Positions 37,880 to 51,169 of a stretch of DNA of 64,000 bases are shown piece after piece. The stretch's first letter is position 1. Each line of letters opens with the position of its first letter. The stretch is from Lamellibrachia satsuma (taxonomy: Eukaryota; Annelida; Polychaeta; Sabellida; Siboglinidae). The stretch is taken from contig BSQZ01000011.1 in assembly GCA_033239005.1 (NCBI GenBank), positions 10,071,001 to 10,135,000 on the forward strand, in the 5' to 3' direction. Under the pieces are notes generated by a model, which was not told the origin of the DNA, searched no databases, and saw nothing but the letters and a program-made list of their open reading frames with translations. The translations under genes and the position numbers were made by a program.

Positions 37880-38325
37880 GGTGGACATGAGGATGATGAC
37901 GACGATGAGGATGAGCAGGATGATGAGGCTGAGGATGTCAATGATGATGACGACGACGAGGAGGAGTTGGAAGTCATTATCTTCGTCCTCATAATTATAA
38001 TAATGATCACCCTCATTTTCATCAACTTCATCACCATAGTCATCATCATCACTAAGACAGGTTAATTGTCTTCATCTTCTTCCTCATCATCATCATAACA
38101 ATTTATCACCCTCATCATCACTGTCGTTATTATCATTATTATTATCATCATTATCATCATTATCATCATAATCATTATCATCATCATCATCGTCACTAAG
38201 ATGACCCCCTTAATTGTCATCATCATCATAATCGTTTATCATCCTCATCATCACCTTCTACATCATCATTATTAGCATCATCATCATCATGATCATAATG
38301 ATTATCATCATCATTTTTATTACAT
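37880..38325. repeat. (GATGAC)/(ATC)n trinucleotide region
   Basis: GATGAC and GAGGAT trimers on the left switch to TCATCA/TTATCA trimers on the right. The open frame 37850-38065 encodes an Asp/Glu string followed by an Ile-rich string and is a repeat product. The D4 counterpart (56215-56240) has only a few trimers. Confidence 0.92.
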
Positions 38326-38400
38326 TACCGGTCGAGTATTACATTACCTGTCGATTTATTACATTACCGGTCGATTATTACATTACTGGTTGTAACACGC
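38326..38400. repeat. Short array of an 18-19-bp unit (ttattacattaccggtcga)
   Basis: About four copies. The same unit is expanded to about twelve copies at 56236-56455 in D4. Confidence 0.85.
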
Positions 38401-39299
38401 GCTCATAAGCGGTTGTACAGTGCGCGCTCCTGTCCTACACATTAGACCAACGCCATAAACTTGGCAACGACAAGATCCAGTAGTAGTACTGTTGAACAAC
38501 ATGTCGTTCCGATTAATGTAGCTCGACTATCCTATCTCCTACGTGACGTTCGTGTAACCCTTGGCTACGTCGGCATTACAGGTCGAAATTCGGGAAAATA
38601 CAAAAGCGTGCGGGCAGATGTAGTTGCCTGGAAAATGACGCGCACTTCCACAACGAATGTCAAACTGTGCTGCTCAATGCGTGCATATTGAAAGCACAAC
38701 ATAACGTGAAAGCTTAATCAATATAAATTGAGTATTACAACATGTTAATTTACAATGATAATACCGTCGCAACTTACCTCGTAGGAAACAGCTGACTTCG
38801 TCACTCACGACTGCCAGATGGCGCAGCTTCACGTCAAGTGCGACTTCTCTAAAACAACAGTATCCGCGTGATTATTGAATAGTCATTAAGTGGTCCTACC
38901 AACACCTGACTCTTAGAAAATCATGTCAAAGCCAAGCAAATATTAAAATACATAGGGTCATATATACATTTTGGTTCTCGCGGCCGAAATAACTGTTGGC
39001 CCTAGAATTATCACAGACAAACAATGAAACCCACGCTTGTTCAATCTATTGCACTCACCAAAGATGACATGGTCAAAACTTCCACACTACGCCAACCCGA
39101 CCATCTGCTGCAAATCAAGTCAACGGACCATCTGGTGTCACTCAAGTCGCCGGACTATATGCTTCTACTCAAGTCGCCAGACCATCTGCTGCTAGTAAAA
39201 TTGCCAGACCATCTGCTGCCATTCAAATCAGCAGACAATTCGTAGCCACTCTAATCGCCAGACCGTTACCGCCACAACAAGCCACGGGATCGTCGACTG
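38401..39299 (+). other. D3 shared flank with 27-bp coding-like minisatellite
   Basis: 38440-39060 matches 56470-57070 in D4 and 29500-30160 in D2. 39098-39240 is the D3 version of the 27-base SPDHLLPLK-type minisatellite (about five copies). Confidence 0.55.
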
Positions 39300-39712
39300 C
39301 TGGTGATGCGGCCATAGCCGACGCTATTCCTGCTTGTTCGCCACCGCCGACATTGAACCGTCCACGACCTCGTACGAGGAAGGCAGAGTCGGCCACTGTG
39401 CTTACGGCGTCACCTTTCAAGAAGGAACTCCATGAGAAGGAAACTCTAATCATGCAGACGGGAAAGACCGTCCAGTGCAAGGAAAGGTCACCATGGGGAA
39501 AGGGCAGTCTAAACAGAAGAGGACGAGGCAAAAGAAGAAGCCCGAGAGCAGTGAAGATGAAGATGAGGAATGGCCGTGCTTGATTTGCGGGGTGCCGTTT
39601 AGCATCAGTACGTTGCGGGGTGTGTGGGTCCAATGCCAGTGGGCCCACAACGAATGCTAGATGGGGCAGACATTCTGTGTCTGTCCAAACGGCGATTCGG
39701 ACATTGACTGAA
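39300..39712 (+). pseudogene. PHD-finger C-terminus of a pogo/Tigger-like transposase (D3)
   Basis: NRPRPRTRKAESATVLTASP (39354-39413) opens the frame, followed by a Lys-rich stretch that frameshifts near 39480. The zinc finger starts with an intact CLICGVPF (first two ligands). The central ligand region is shortened: an about 15-base deletion removes the equivalent of ECHKL, and a stop (39658) follows the NEC. The last pair reads SVCPNGDSD, so one ligand is lost. It is decayed differently from the D2 copy. Confidence 0.65.
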
Positions 39713-40207
39713 ATTCATGAGGCATGGATCGTACATGCTCGTTCTGTTGTTCTGCTTAGGCCATTGCGTAATGAACTCTACGTCGATTTAGTTGAAATAT
39801 ATTCCTACGTTAATGATACGTTGGTGGAGCTTTCAAATGTTCTGGTAAAGATGTTGTATTTGTTCCTGAACTATGCATTTTTTGTATTAGTGTAACCACG
39901 CTTAGCGAGAAAATCAGGACTATGTTGATAAGTGTTGCGATGCTAAAGTAGCTACCATGTTTTATTGTATAATAACTTAAGTAAATATGCAGTTGAATAT
40001 ATCCCAAACACACAGGTACACACAACAATCCTCTTCATTTGTGGGCGCAATACTAATAAATATCCCATAATTATGTTTGCCTAAAACCATGACGTTGGGG
40101 GAAAGATGGTCTGTGGACCGTCTTGCTCCGGGTGGGGGGGGGTTTGCCTCAAGGCATGGGGCAAGACGGTTTTTTGTGGTACTCGTATTGTTTTTCATTT
40201 GTAACTC
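39713..40207. other. D3 flank shared with D2
   Basis: Matches 30885-31255. A G-run (40127-40141) and a small duplicated ggcaagacgg-type motif at 40085-40175 distinguish it. Confidence 0.45.
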
Positions 40208-40860
40208 ATCTAGGTTGTCTGTTTGTTGGAAATGGTTTTCCACTGGTTAACACATATATTTGTGTGGAATATGCATATGTTTCTCGCATCTCGAATATAT
40301 GCATATGTTTCTCGCATATGAATATGTCTGCATATGTGTTGTCGGCAGACAAGCCGCGTTTCCTGTGAGGAATAAAAGACTCGTTATACGAAGGGCGGGA
40401 CCGAAACGTCGTGGGCGGACACGCCGGGCCTCCCGTGAGGGAAACTAGATTCGTTTCACGAGGGACGAGACCTAGCAGTTGTATTGTATGAATACATATC
40501 GATATAGGGTTTATTTAACCCGGACCTTATATTAGGTCCTCTGTATTATGATAATGGTGTGACCAATACCGTTCCAAACGGTAACATTACCCTTGTATGT
40601 TCACGATGTGTGGATAAACATGCATATTATTATTATTATTATAATTTAGTACTTTCTGTAAGTAATAAATTATGAGAAAGTGAATGTTTTTTGTTGATGT
40701 TATCATATCATATCTCCTACATCGAATACAAGTTCAGCTTCACCTGGCGTTTTTGACAAATGTGAACGTTTTCCCTGGGTGGGGCCGTGCTGCCCCAGGC
40801 AACGCTATGAGCCACATGTTGATTGTTGGTTCGAAACTTCTGGATCCACTGGCGACACCA
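40208..40860. mobile_element. D3-specific insertion of about 650 bp, class unknown
   Basis: Absent from the otherwise collinear D2 sequence (break at about 31258). It contains a directly repeated tatgcatatgtttctcgcat (40272 and 40303), a GC-richer middle, and an ATT run (40625-40643). The right part (40735-40860) is GC-rich with a ggatccactggcgacacc end that resembles sequence near retroelement primer-binding sites. No target duplication or terminal repeats were established. Confidence 0.4.
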
Positions 40861-42425
40861 TAATATCCCACGAATAAAGAGGACAATTCCTTTCATACTC
40901 AATATATGTGTTTAGGTGATGTACTTGAAGAATACAATGCAATGATGCACTTTGTTTTCATAGTTTTTCTGTACCAAAGTACGGAAGCTACCATATGGTT
41001 CGCACAGATATTGAATACCAGTAATAGCTGAATGTGTACCTTTAGATGTTGCTTTGGTCTTTATGTTCATAAAGTTTTACAGAACAGTCAGACAACATGG
41101 TTTTAATCACCATAGCAAATACAATAACATTTGCCTATAGGTCCACTATGGACCAGCGTGCAAGACACATTATGTCCAAATATAACGTGACACACCATGA
41201 ACTGTTGTATATATCTATGAGTGCTATTAAGCATAAATGTAAAGAAATGTACATTACAAATGTAAATGCTACATACTATGACTACGCAAAATATGATTTG
41301 TGAATTGGTGGTAATGAGAGATTGTAACAATGACGCTGTGTTAAATAAAGAAAAATGTAAAGATGTGATTTCATATCTAAGCACGAAATAATTTGTTTTC
41401 TAACTGCTCTTTCCGATATGGAAATTTGTAATTTGTTAAATATGTACATGTGTGTGGATCTTCACTCCGAATAAATATGGTAATAATAATAAATGTTCAG
41501 TAGGAACAATTATTAGATACGAATCCAATCCAATTGCACACCAAAAGACGCCTGAAGTATTACAGGATAAGAGCGTGCGTTACAAGACCCGCATTGATGT
41601 CCCTGTTTTTGCCGTTTGTTTAGCCTACACATAAACAACGACTTTACCTAGTCTGATTTATCAGAATGTGAAGGTCGAAACATGTCTTTTAACTCTTGTC
41701 TTTGCTCCTCAAAACGTCTGCACGCTGTTCGAATTTCTGATGCGGGGGTGTCAGTGTTGCCACGAAAAGCAATGCTACTTTGATGTCGCCAGCTGGTATT
41801 TAACATATCTCAATAAGCTGTGTGCGTTCTTGTCGGTTGCGCTCTTACCCACATTTACTCTATATGTAGCAAGATGAAGCATTGTTGGAATTCGGTTAAG
41901 TTAATTGCGTCTTTCTGTATATGTGGCCTTCACTGGAGCGATCGATGAGTTGTCAGAGTTGAATTAAACGATGCACTATTAATGCTATTGAACAACATGT
42001 CGTTACGTTTAATGTAGTCCGACTGTCGTTCGTGTAGCCCAAGTGTGTTGCATGGAACACGACGCGCACTTCGAACGTACAACTGTGCTGCTCAATGTGT
42101 GCACGCGTACAAATTAAAGATTAAATGCGTACAGATTAAATATTAAACGTATCGTGATAGTTTAACCAATATCAATTTATTATTACTACATGATTTTTTA
42201 GAATGATAATACGGTCGGAACGTACATCATAGCAAACAGCTGACTTCGACTGTCAGATGGTGCAGCTTTACATTAAATCTCTAAAACAACAGTATCAGCG
42301 TAACTATTGAATCTTCATTAAGTGGTCTTACTTGTATATAAATCTTAGTCGATCATGCCAAGACCAAGCATGTGTTAAATGACATTCATAAAGTTAAAAT
42401 TAACCCAGAAAACCGTCAAACCCAT
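40861..42425. other. D3 flank shared with D2
   Basis: 40861-41960 matches 31258-32180, including ctgcacgctgttcgaatttc (41719). 42150-42420 is a second diverged copy of the block at 38690-38960 (landmark cagctgacttcg at 42237). Open frames are short and not conserved between D2 and D3. Confidence 0.45.
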
Positions 42426-43400
42426 CTAGGGTTGAATTGAATCGACTTGAAAACCTTTATTATCCATTAAATGTAAGGAAAAATCCACGGAATAAACTTC
42501 GTAAATCTGGCAACATGAGTTATTAAACACATAACTGAAATACTCATTCAGGACCTCTGCCATTTGAAACCTTTCTGAAATTATCTTTCCCTTGTTGTTT
42601 TCCAGTGGTCCGACCTTATCTCGAACTTTCTGTTTACTCCTTACATAAGCATGGAAACTCTTTTTTATATTACCTGCCAACTTTTTTCAAAGGTTCTTTT
42701 AGATTTTATAATTTCAGTTGTAGCTAGGTTAAGTGCTTCTTTGTAATTTGCATAGTCTTCATCCTTTCTGGTACGCCTATAAACCCTCCACATAGTTTGC
42801 TTAAACACTATTTTTTTAATAGCTTCTTTTGACAAGTGTCTCTTTATGTACCATTTTCCTTGTTTTTTAAGGGAACAAATGTATCGATGATACTCTCAAT
42901 TTCATATTTTAGAATATTCCAATATTCAATTGCGGTCTTATTCATCAGCATGTTATTCGAATCTAGCTTTGCTAAGTATTTTCTCATATCTTTACAGTTA
43001 GGTTTGTTAAAGTTTCTATACGTGTTTTTATTTTTACTTTCTGATTTTACATGTATTTGATTATGGTCACTTTTTCCCAACGGTTCATGTATTTTTACAT
43101 TGTCCACTAATTCTTTTTGTGATGATAAACTTATATCTAATACAATTTCTCCCCTGGTTGGTTCTAGGACGAGCTGATGCATGAGACATGTTTTTCGAAC
43201 ATTTTGTTATTGGTTTATCTGGACTAGTGCTTGAGGCATCTCTAAGTAACACCCTGCGCGTGCAGTTTAAATAGTGTTTACTACCAAAAATATTAGGTAT
43301 GCTAGCCATGCTACTGTCTACTGCTGCTGTCCATCCGCAAATACTGCTGCCCCCTTTCCACTTAGATGAAGCCCGTCCTTCATGTACATATCAGAAATGG
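42426..43400 (-). pseudogene. CR1/L2-like LINE: ORF1 esterase end joined to endonuclease end and RT linker
   Basis: The minus strand from 43390 reads MYMKDGLHLSGKGAAVFADG, the Asp-x-x-His end of an SGNH-type esterase known in CR1 ORF1. Then come a linker (MASIPNIFGSKHYLN, 43309-43265) and the endonuclease end with LVLEPTRGEIVLDI and LGKSDHNQIHV (SDH motif, 43182-43050). Finally the linker to RT has SFHAYVRSKQKVRDKVGPLE (42656-42597) and an EYFSYVF block. The N-terminal endonuclease with its catalytic Glu is absent, so an internal deletion is likely. There are two frameshifts. It resembles the CR1 pieces at 1-965 and 57310-58590. Confidence 0.8.
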
Positions 43401-43494
43401 TGAAACATAAAGTGAATGTTTAATTGAGTATTAAGTTAATATATATGTATTACGATTTATATATATATATATATATATATATACATTAATCGTA

Positions 43495-43526
<32 letters not shown>

Positions 43527-43531
43527 TAACA

Positions 43532-43596
<65 letters not shown>

Positions 43597-43660
43597 CATT
43601 ACGATTAATGTAGGTTCTAATATGTATTGAATTCCAATATTTATTAATCTATTAACCTAC
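43401..43660. repeat. (TA)n tracts within an inverted arrangement
   Basis: TA tracts at 43457-43480, 43500-43525 and 43540-43592. The motif attacgatt (43448) recurs in inverse orientation (aatcgtaat, 43487-43495) and again as attacgatt near 43599, so parts can fold back. Confidence 0.85.
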
Positions 43661-44587
43661 TATTCTAGTTGCGGCAACGGCAAACGTTTATGACTTCTTG
43701 CACTTCCCATTCAGGTTTTGTTAGAGCAATGACAATGACAACTTTATGCCCAACTGCCTGTTTCGCGAGGCGTTCGTACCGTTTGATGACGTTTGACGTT
43801 GATAACGTAACTCACAACAATTATAAATAGTTGCTAACAATTATACATATCTACAAACTCGTTCTAACTTCTTAGACCCAAGGGCAACTATGGCGAGTGC
43901 AAGACGAGAGAACACGATATCTACGACGACGGTGAACCTGTCAGGCTACCAACTCGATGTATACCCCCTAACGTGTGGCCAAAAATCAATGCACATCTTG
44001 ACAAGCTGATCGCCATAAAGTTCATTTGAAACACTTGTAGTGCATACGCAGCTGCATTTGTTGTCGCTACGAAGACGGGTGGATCCTTGCGCTTGTGCAT
44101 TGATTTCCTGAGACTCAATTCTCGCACACACAAAGACACATGCACATTCCCTACAATCGAGGAAGCGTTAGATGCTCTTAAAGGAGCAAAGTACGGTCGA
44201 TCTGGCGGAAAGCTGTCACCAAATCAGAGTAGCGGAGAAGGATATTCACAAGGTTGAGGGAACACGGACTCCGAGTGAATCTTGTTAAATGCCAATTGTT
44301 CCAGAAAAAAGTAAAATATCTTATCTGTGAATAGCGTCGCAACAGATCCTCGACAGGAGAGCAACTGTCCTGACTAAGGAGACACCAACGTCTGAGAAAA
44401 AAGTTCAAGTCTTTCATGGGTTTGGCAAGGCAAGTGAAGGACGGGAGGACGTTCTCGTGATGACTGGTGTATTTAAGAAGCACAGTATTGCAGTTCCTGC
44501 GAGAGACCAGTCTGCCGCCACAACTGCTAAGGTCTTGGCGAAAGAGAGGATCAGCAAATTTGGAGTGCTTGTGTTTTGAATTTGATT
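43661..44587 (+). pseudogene. Ty3/gypsy D: leader, RT start, RT end and integrase fragment
   Basis: 43661-43860 is the leader-like sequence shared with 1041-1280. RT fingers follow, with INAHLDKLIAIKFI (43987-44030) and a GGSLRLCIDFLRLNSRTHK block (about 44089-44140). The RT middle shows LKGAKYGRSGGKLSPNQ where motif A should lie (about 44170-44225). Then come RT-end codons and the KSFMGLA-type thumb (about 44395-44430), and integrase codons VMTGVFKKHSIAV (about 44456), in which the first catalytic Asp is replaced by Gly. It is cut at about 44570 by cttgtgttttg sequence. Heavily deleted. Confidence 0.8.
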
Positions 44588-44598
44588 ATCTAGATAAT
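44588..44598. repeat. Target-site duplication, left
   Basis: The 11 bases atctagataat recur at 47952-47962, on the other side of the RTE element. The paralogous units at about 48834 and 49700 contain the sequence once, uninterrupted. Confidence 0.92.
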
Positions 44599-45027
44599 CA
44601 GTTGGCAGTGGGCAGGTCCAATGGACCTGTACGGGATGGAATAAGACGCTCCCGCCTCCACGAGTCTACCACGTATGGGTAAAATACGGTGATGTTAACA
44701 TGACATCACAGGGCGGATGTCTTCCTCGATGAAGTCAACGGCCAGGACGGAAGGGCTCCAAGATGAGTTCAACGACCACGTGTTCAGGACCAAGGCGAGC
44801 CACATTTTTTTGGTGGATATCGGCTGTGGTCAACCAGCCTGGAGAGGGATGGGCTCCGCTAGGTTGCAAATCTGCCCTAGACACACCATGATCATGAAAA
44901 CCAGTTTGAATCACATACCGGATCGGTCGCAGCCCGGGTCAGCAATGACCGCGCCACCCGCCGTACACCAGGACGGGGTGTTAAGTATGCTACTGGTGCC
45001 CCTACCAACAAGATACGTGGAAGAAAC

Positions 45028-46524
45028 GACATCACCATCGGCACATGGAATGTCAGGACATTGAGAGCTGCAGGAAAACTGAAAGAACTCACACATGAGA
45101 TGGAGAGATACAGATGGAACCTGCTTGGACTCGCCGAGATGCGATGGAAAAGTTTTGGTGAAACATCGACCGAAGAAGGACACAAGGTCTACTTCAGTGG
45201 CAAGAAGGACAAACACGAACAAGGCGTTGGGTTTCTTGTTCACAAAGACATCGTGAACACTGTCATGGGTTGTCGCCCTATCTCCAGCAGGCTCATCACC
45301 ATCCGCCTGAAGGCAACTCCCTTCAACATGACAGTCATACAAGTTTATGCCCCAACGTCTGATTATGACGACAGTGAGGTGGAAGATTTCTATGGCCAGC
45401 TGCAAGAAGTCATAGAGGAAACGCCAAAGAAAGACAATCTTATTGTACTAGGAGACTGGAATGCAAAAGTGGGAAAGGATGCGCAGAACAACTGGCAAGA
45501 CACTTGCGGACCTTTCTGCAACACGGAAACAAATGAGAGAGGTCACAGGCTCCTCGAATTTGCAATGTACAATGAGCTGATGCTGGCTAACACATTTGGC
45601 CCACACAAAACATCTAGAAGATGGACCTGGCACAGCCCAGATGGAAAACATCACAATCAGATCGACTACATCTTGGTGAAACGGCGCTTTCACACAGGAG
45701 TGAACATTGCCAGGACACGAAGCTTTCCAGGAGCAGATATCGGAAGTGATCACGACTTGCTGATGACATCCTTCCACATTCGCCTGAAGAGGATCAGCAA
45801 ACCAAAGCCAACAAGAATCAAATTTGACATCGAGAAACTTAAGGATCCTGATGTAGCAGAAGCATTCAAAGCAATGATAGGTGGGAAATTTGCACCACTT
45901 ATCATACTGGATGACAAATATACCGACGTGAACTTGCTGACCAACACCTTCAACAAAATAGTGACCGACACAGCCCACAAGATCCTTGGAAAACACCGTC
46001 GGACAAAGAAACCATGGGTCACAACAGACATCCTAGATCTTTGTGACAAAAGAAGGGAATTGAAAAGGAGAAAATGTGATCCTGAAGGTGCAGCAAAATA
46101 CAGAGAAGTCAACAAGAAGATTAAACAAGATATGAGAAGAGCAAAACATAACTGTATAGCAGAACAATACTGTGAAATTGAAGATAGCTTGAACAAGAAC
46201 AACAGCAAGAAGGCTTATCAAATATGGAAAGACCTGACATCAGTGAAGAAAGGGATAACTACCACTATCCAAGACAAATCAGGGAAATGCCTGACAGAAG
46301 AACAGCAGATCCTCAATCGATGGACAGAATACTGCTCAGAACTGTACAGCCACAACACCAACGGAGACCCAGTAGTACTAAATTGTCCACAGACTACTGA
46401 AGAGAACGACTACACCATTCTTCATGAGGAAGTGGAGGCTGCAGTAAAGTCTCTGAAAAAAGGAAAGTCAGCTGGAATTGATAACATACCAGCAGAACTG
46501 GTTCAATCTGGGGGGAAGCCTTGA
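45028..46524 (+). pseudogene. RTE endonuclease and RT linker
   Basis: A long open frame of roughly 490 residues. Endonuclease motifs appear in order: ITIGTWNVRTL (45031-45063), GLAEMRW (catalytic Glu, about 45127-45147), IQVYAPTSDYDDSEVEDFY (about 45337), LGDWNAKVG (45450-45476), NQIDYILV (about 45655-45679) and IGSDHDLL (45741-45764). The linker to RT contains VKSLKKGKSAGIDNIPAELV (46445-46505). The frame is open upstream of 45028, so the true start is not certain. It ends in a stop at 46522-46524, caused by one base too many in a G run (ggggggaag at 46511). Without that, it would continue into RT. Confidence 0.9.
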
Positions 46525-47942
46525 TTATCACACTTACAACAATCTGCAACAAGATCTGGCAGGCAGGAGAATGGCCCACCCCATGGACTCAGTCAACTGA
46601 TCATAACATTTCCGAAGAAAGGCAACCTACAGATGTGCCAAAATTACAGAACAATCAGCCTCATCAACCACCCGAGCAAAGACATGTAGAATATACTACT
46701 CAACAGACTCAAACCCCAGGCAGAAGAGATCATTGCTGAAGAACAAGCGGGTTTTCGAGCAGGACGGAGTACCAGTGAACAGATCTTCAAACTTAGAATC
46801 CTTTGCGAGAAACACCTTCAACCTCAGCAAAGCCTGTATCATGTCTTCATAGATTTCAAGAAGGCCTTTGATAAAGTATGGCATGCGGCCCTATGGGCAA
46901 CCATGAGGAAGTACAACATTGGCTCCAAGCTTGTCCGAACCATTGAACACCTATATGACAATGCCACCAGTGCAGTAATCTTCAACAGCAGTATAGGAGA
47001 CTGGTTTCGAACAACAGTCGGAGTTCGACAAGGATGCCTAGTATCACCAATGCTCTTCAACATTTTTCTGGAAAGGATCATGGCTGATGCTTTAGAAAAC
47101 CATCAACACACTGTCAGCATTGGAGGCAGGACAATCACCAACCTTCGTTTTTACTGACGACATCTACGGCAGGAGATGAACAAGAACTAGTCAATTTGGT
47201 GGAGTGCCTCGAGAAAACATCTACATCATACGGCATGGAGATCAGTGCCGAAAAGACCAAACTGATGACGAACAACACACAAGGCATCAGCACAGAGGTC
47301 AAAGTTAATGGACAGAGACTTCAGACAGTAACAAGCTTCAGGTACTTGGGATCAATTATCACAGATGAGGGTTCCAAACCGGAGATACTTGCAAGGATTG
47401 CACAGACAACAGCAGCACTAACAAGGTTGAAACCCTTATGGAACGACAGAAACATCACGGTCAGTTCGAAGATAAGGCTGATGCGCTCCCTTGTCATGTC
47501 CATCTTTCTGTACGCTTGTGAAACATGGACCCTCTCAGCAGATCTACAGAAGAGGATACAAGCCATGGAAATGAGATGCTTTCGGAAGATCTTGCGCATA
47601 TCATACAAAGACCATGTTACTAACGAAGCTGTCCGCAACAAGATCAAAGAAGCCATCGGACCATATGATGACCTTCTTACAACAGTTAAGAAGCGTAAAT
47701 TGAAGTGGTACGGTCATGTATCACGATCATCTGGCCTTGCAAAGACTATATTGCAAGGTACTGTAAGAGGGGGGAGACGAAGAGGTAGACAGAAGAAGAG
47801 GTGGGAAGACAACATCAAAGAGTGGACAGGAATGGAGTTCGCTGAGTCCCAGAGGGCTGTCGAGAACAGGGAAACGTGGAGAGAGCTGGTTAGAAAGTCA
47901 TCAATGGTGCCCCAACGATCCTTACGGGTTATGGGAAAGTGA
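46511..47942 (+). pseudogene. RTE reverse transcriptase and C-terminus (several frame lesions)
   Basis: Blocks in order: LTTICNKIWQAGEWPTPW (46530-46583), a frame change near 46598, FRAGRSTSEQIF (about 46754), motif A HVFIDFKKAFDKVWHAAL (46840-46893), motif B GVRQGCLVSPMLFNIF (47020-47067), and motif C written FTDD rather than FADD (about 47148-47160), with two frame changes at 47150-47180. The C-terminal frame 47196-47942 has MEISAEKTKLM, FRYLGSIITDEG, YACETWTL, KLKWYGHV and GGRRRGRQKKRWEDNIKEW. A stop also occurs at about 46687 (gacatgtag). The 3' frame is open for 248 codons, so decay is limited. Confidence 0.9.
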
Positions 47943-47951
47943 AGTGAAGTG

Positions 47952-47962
47952 ATCTAGATAAT
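47952..47962. repeat. Target-site duplication, right
   Basis: atctagataat, identical to 44588-44598, directly after the gtgaagtg tail of the RTE element. Confidence 0.92.
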
Positions 47963-50537
<2,575 letters not shown>

Positions 50538-51169
50538 TGTCGGTCGAGTGGTTCTACTCCGTAACATCCGGAGACCAGCTCCACTGAATGTAAATACGAT
50601 TATGTGGCCACGTGACTAGATAATCCTGGTGTTTGCGTCCCTCTGGGTGTCAAGCCGACCCGAAGAGATGCCGGCCAGCCTATCATACAAGCAGGCGCAG
50701 GATGGCTGTGGATACACGTCGTTCTCTGCCTCTGGGTGATAGAGACCATGTTTGAACTGTCTCCGCCATCCTCAGTATCGTAAGCCTGTATCACGATAAT
50801 TGAATTTGTTATGGATGTGTTATTTAATATAGAGAATGCACGTTACACATATTTTAGAATATGTTCACCTTTTAATGCGAATATATATATTATTATATAT
50901 GGCACAGTCCTAAAATACGTGACGATTGCAAAGAAGTATCACAACACACAATCAAAATGCAGCATATTTTCTTGTATTCGCAATATGATGCCTTTGTCAG
51001 TCAGTAGAAGTGCGATCACATAGCCTTCGTCACCAATTGAAATAATTATGTGTGCGTCTGCAGCTAAATCGTAGATTATATTAACATCTACAGCACAGTC
51101 GTCTTTTGAAACAACGTTTTGGACCCACAAAAAATTATGCGTGCTTACCAAGAGTACTTGGAATAGTTA
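50538..51169 (-). other. Shared D2/D4 block and 3' flank of peptide gene copy 4
   Basis: 50538-50800 matches 20177-20250 and 21240-21430. 50805-51130 is the downstream flank shared with copies 1 and 2. On the minus strand a donor-like ggtaagca lies at 51142-51149, about 20 bases after the stop of copy 4. An open minus frame at 50939-51151 (70 codons; contains DDCAVDVNIIYDLAADAH) is interrupted in D1 and D2. Confidence 0.5.

Larger units (their letters stand above)
44599..47951 (+). mobile_element. RTE-like LINE, full length by size
   Basis: 3353 bases between two 11-base target duplications. It contains endonuclease then reverse transcriptase and ends in a short repetitive tail, gtgaagtgaagtg, all typical of the RTE clade (known elements are about 3.2-3.4 kb with microsatellite-like tails). 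The first 400 bases have no confirmed gene. It carries frame lesions (described under its two coding parts). It is inserted in the first of three tandem units, and the other two are empty at this site. Confidence 0.92.

Noticed and set aside
37850..38065. Acidic Asp/Glu-rich protein
   Set aside because: Product of a GATGAC/ATC trinucleotide repeat; the D4 counterpart has no such frame.
45028..46524. Match to proteins named craniofacial development protein 2 in many genomes
   Set aside because: The name in databases is a mis-annotation of RTE/BovB-type LINE endonuclease; motifs and target duplication show it is a retrotransposon.
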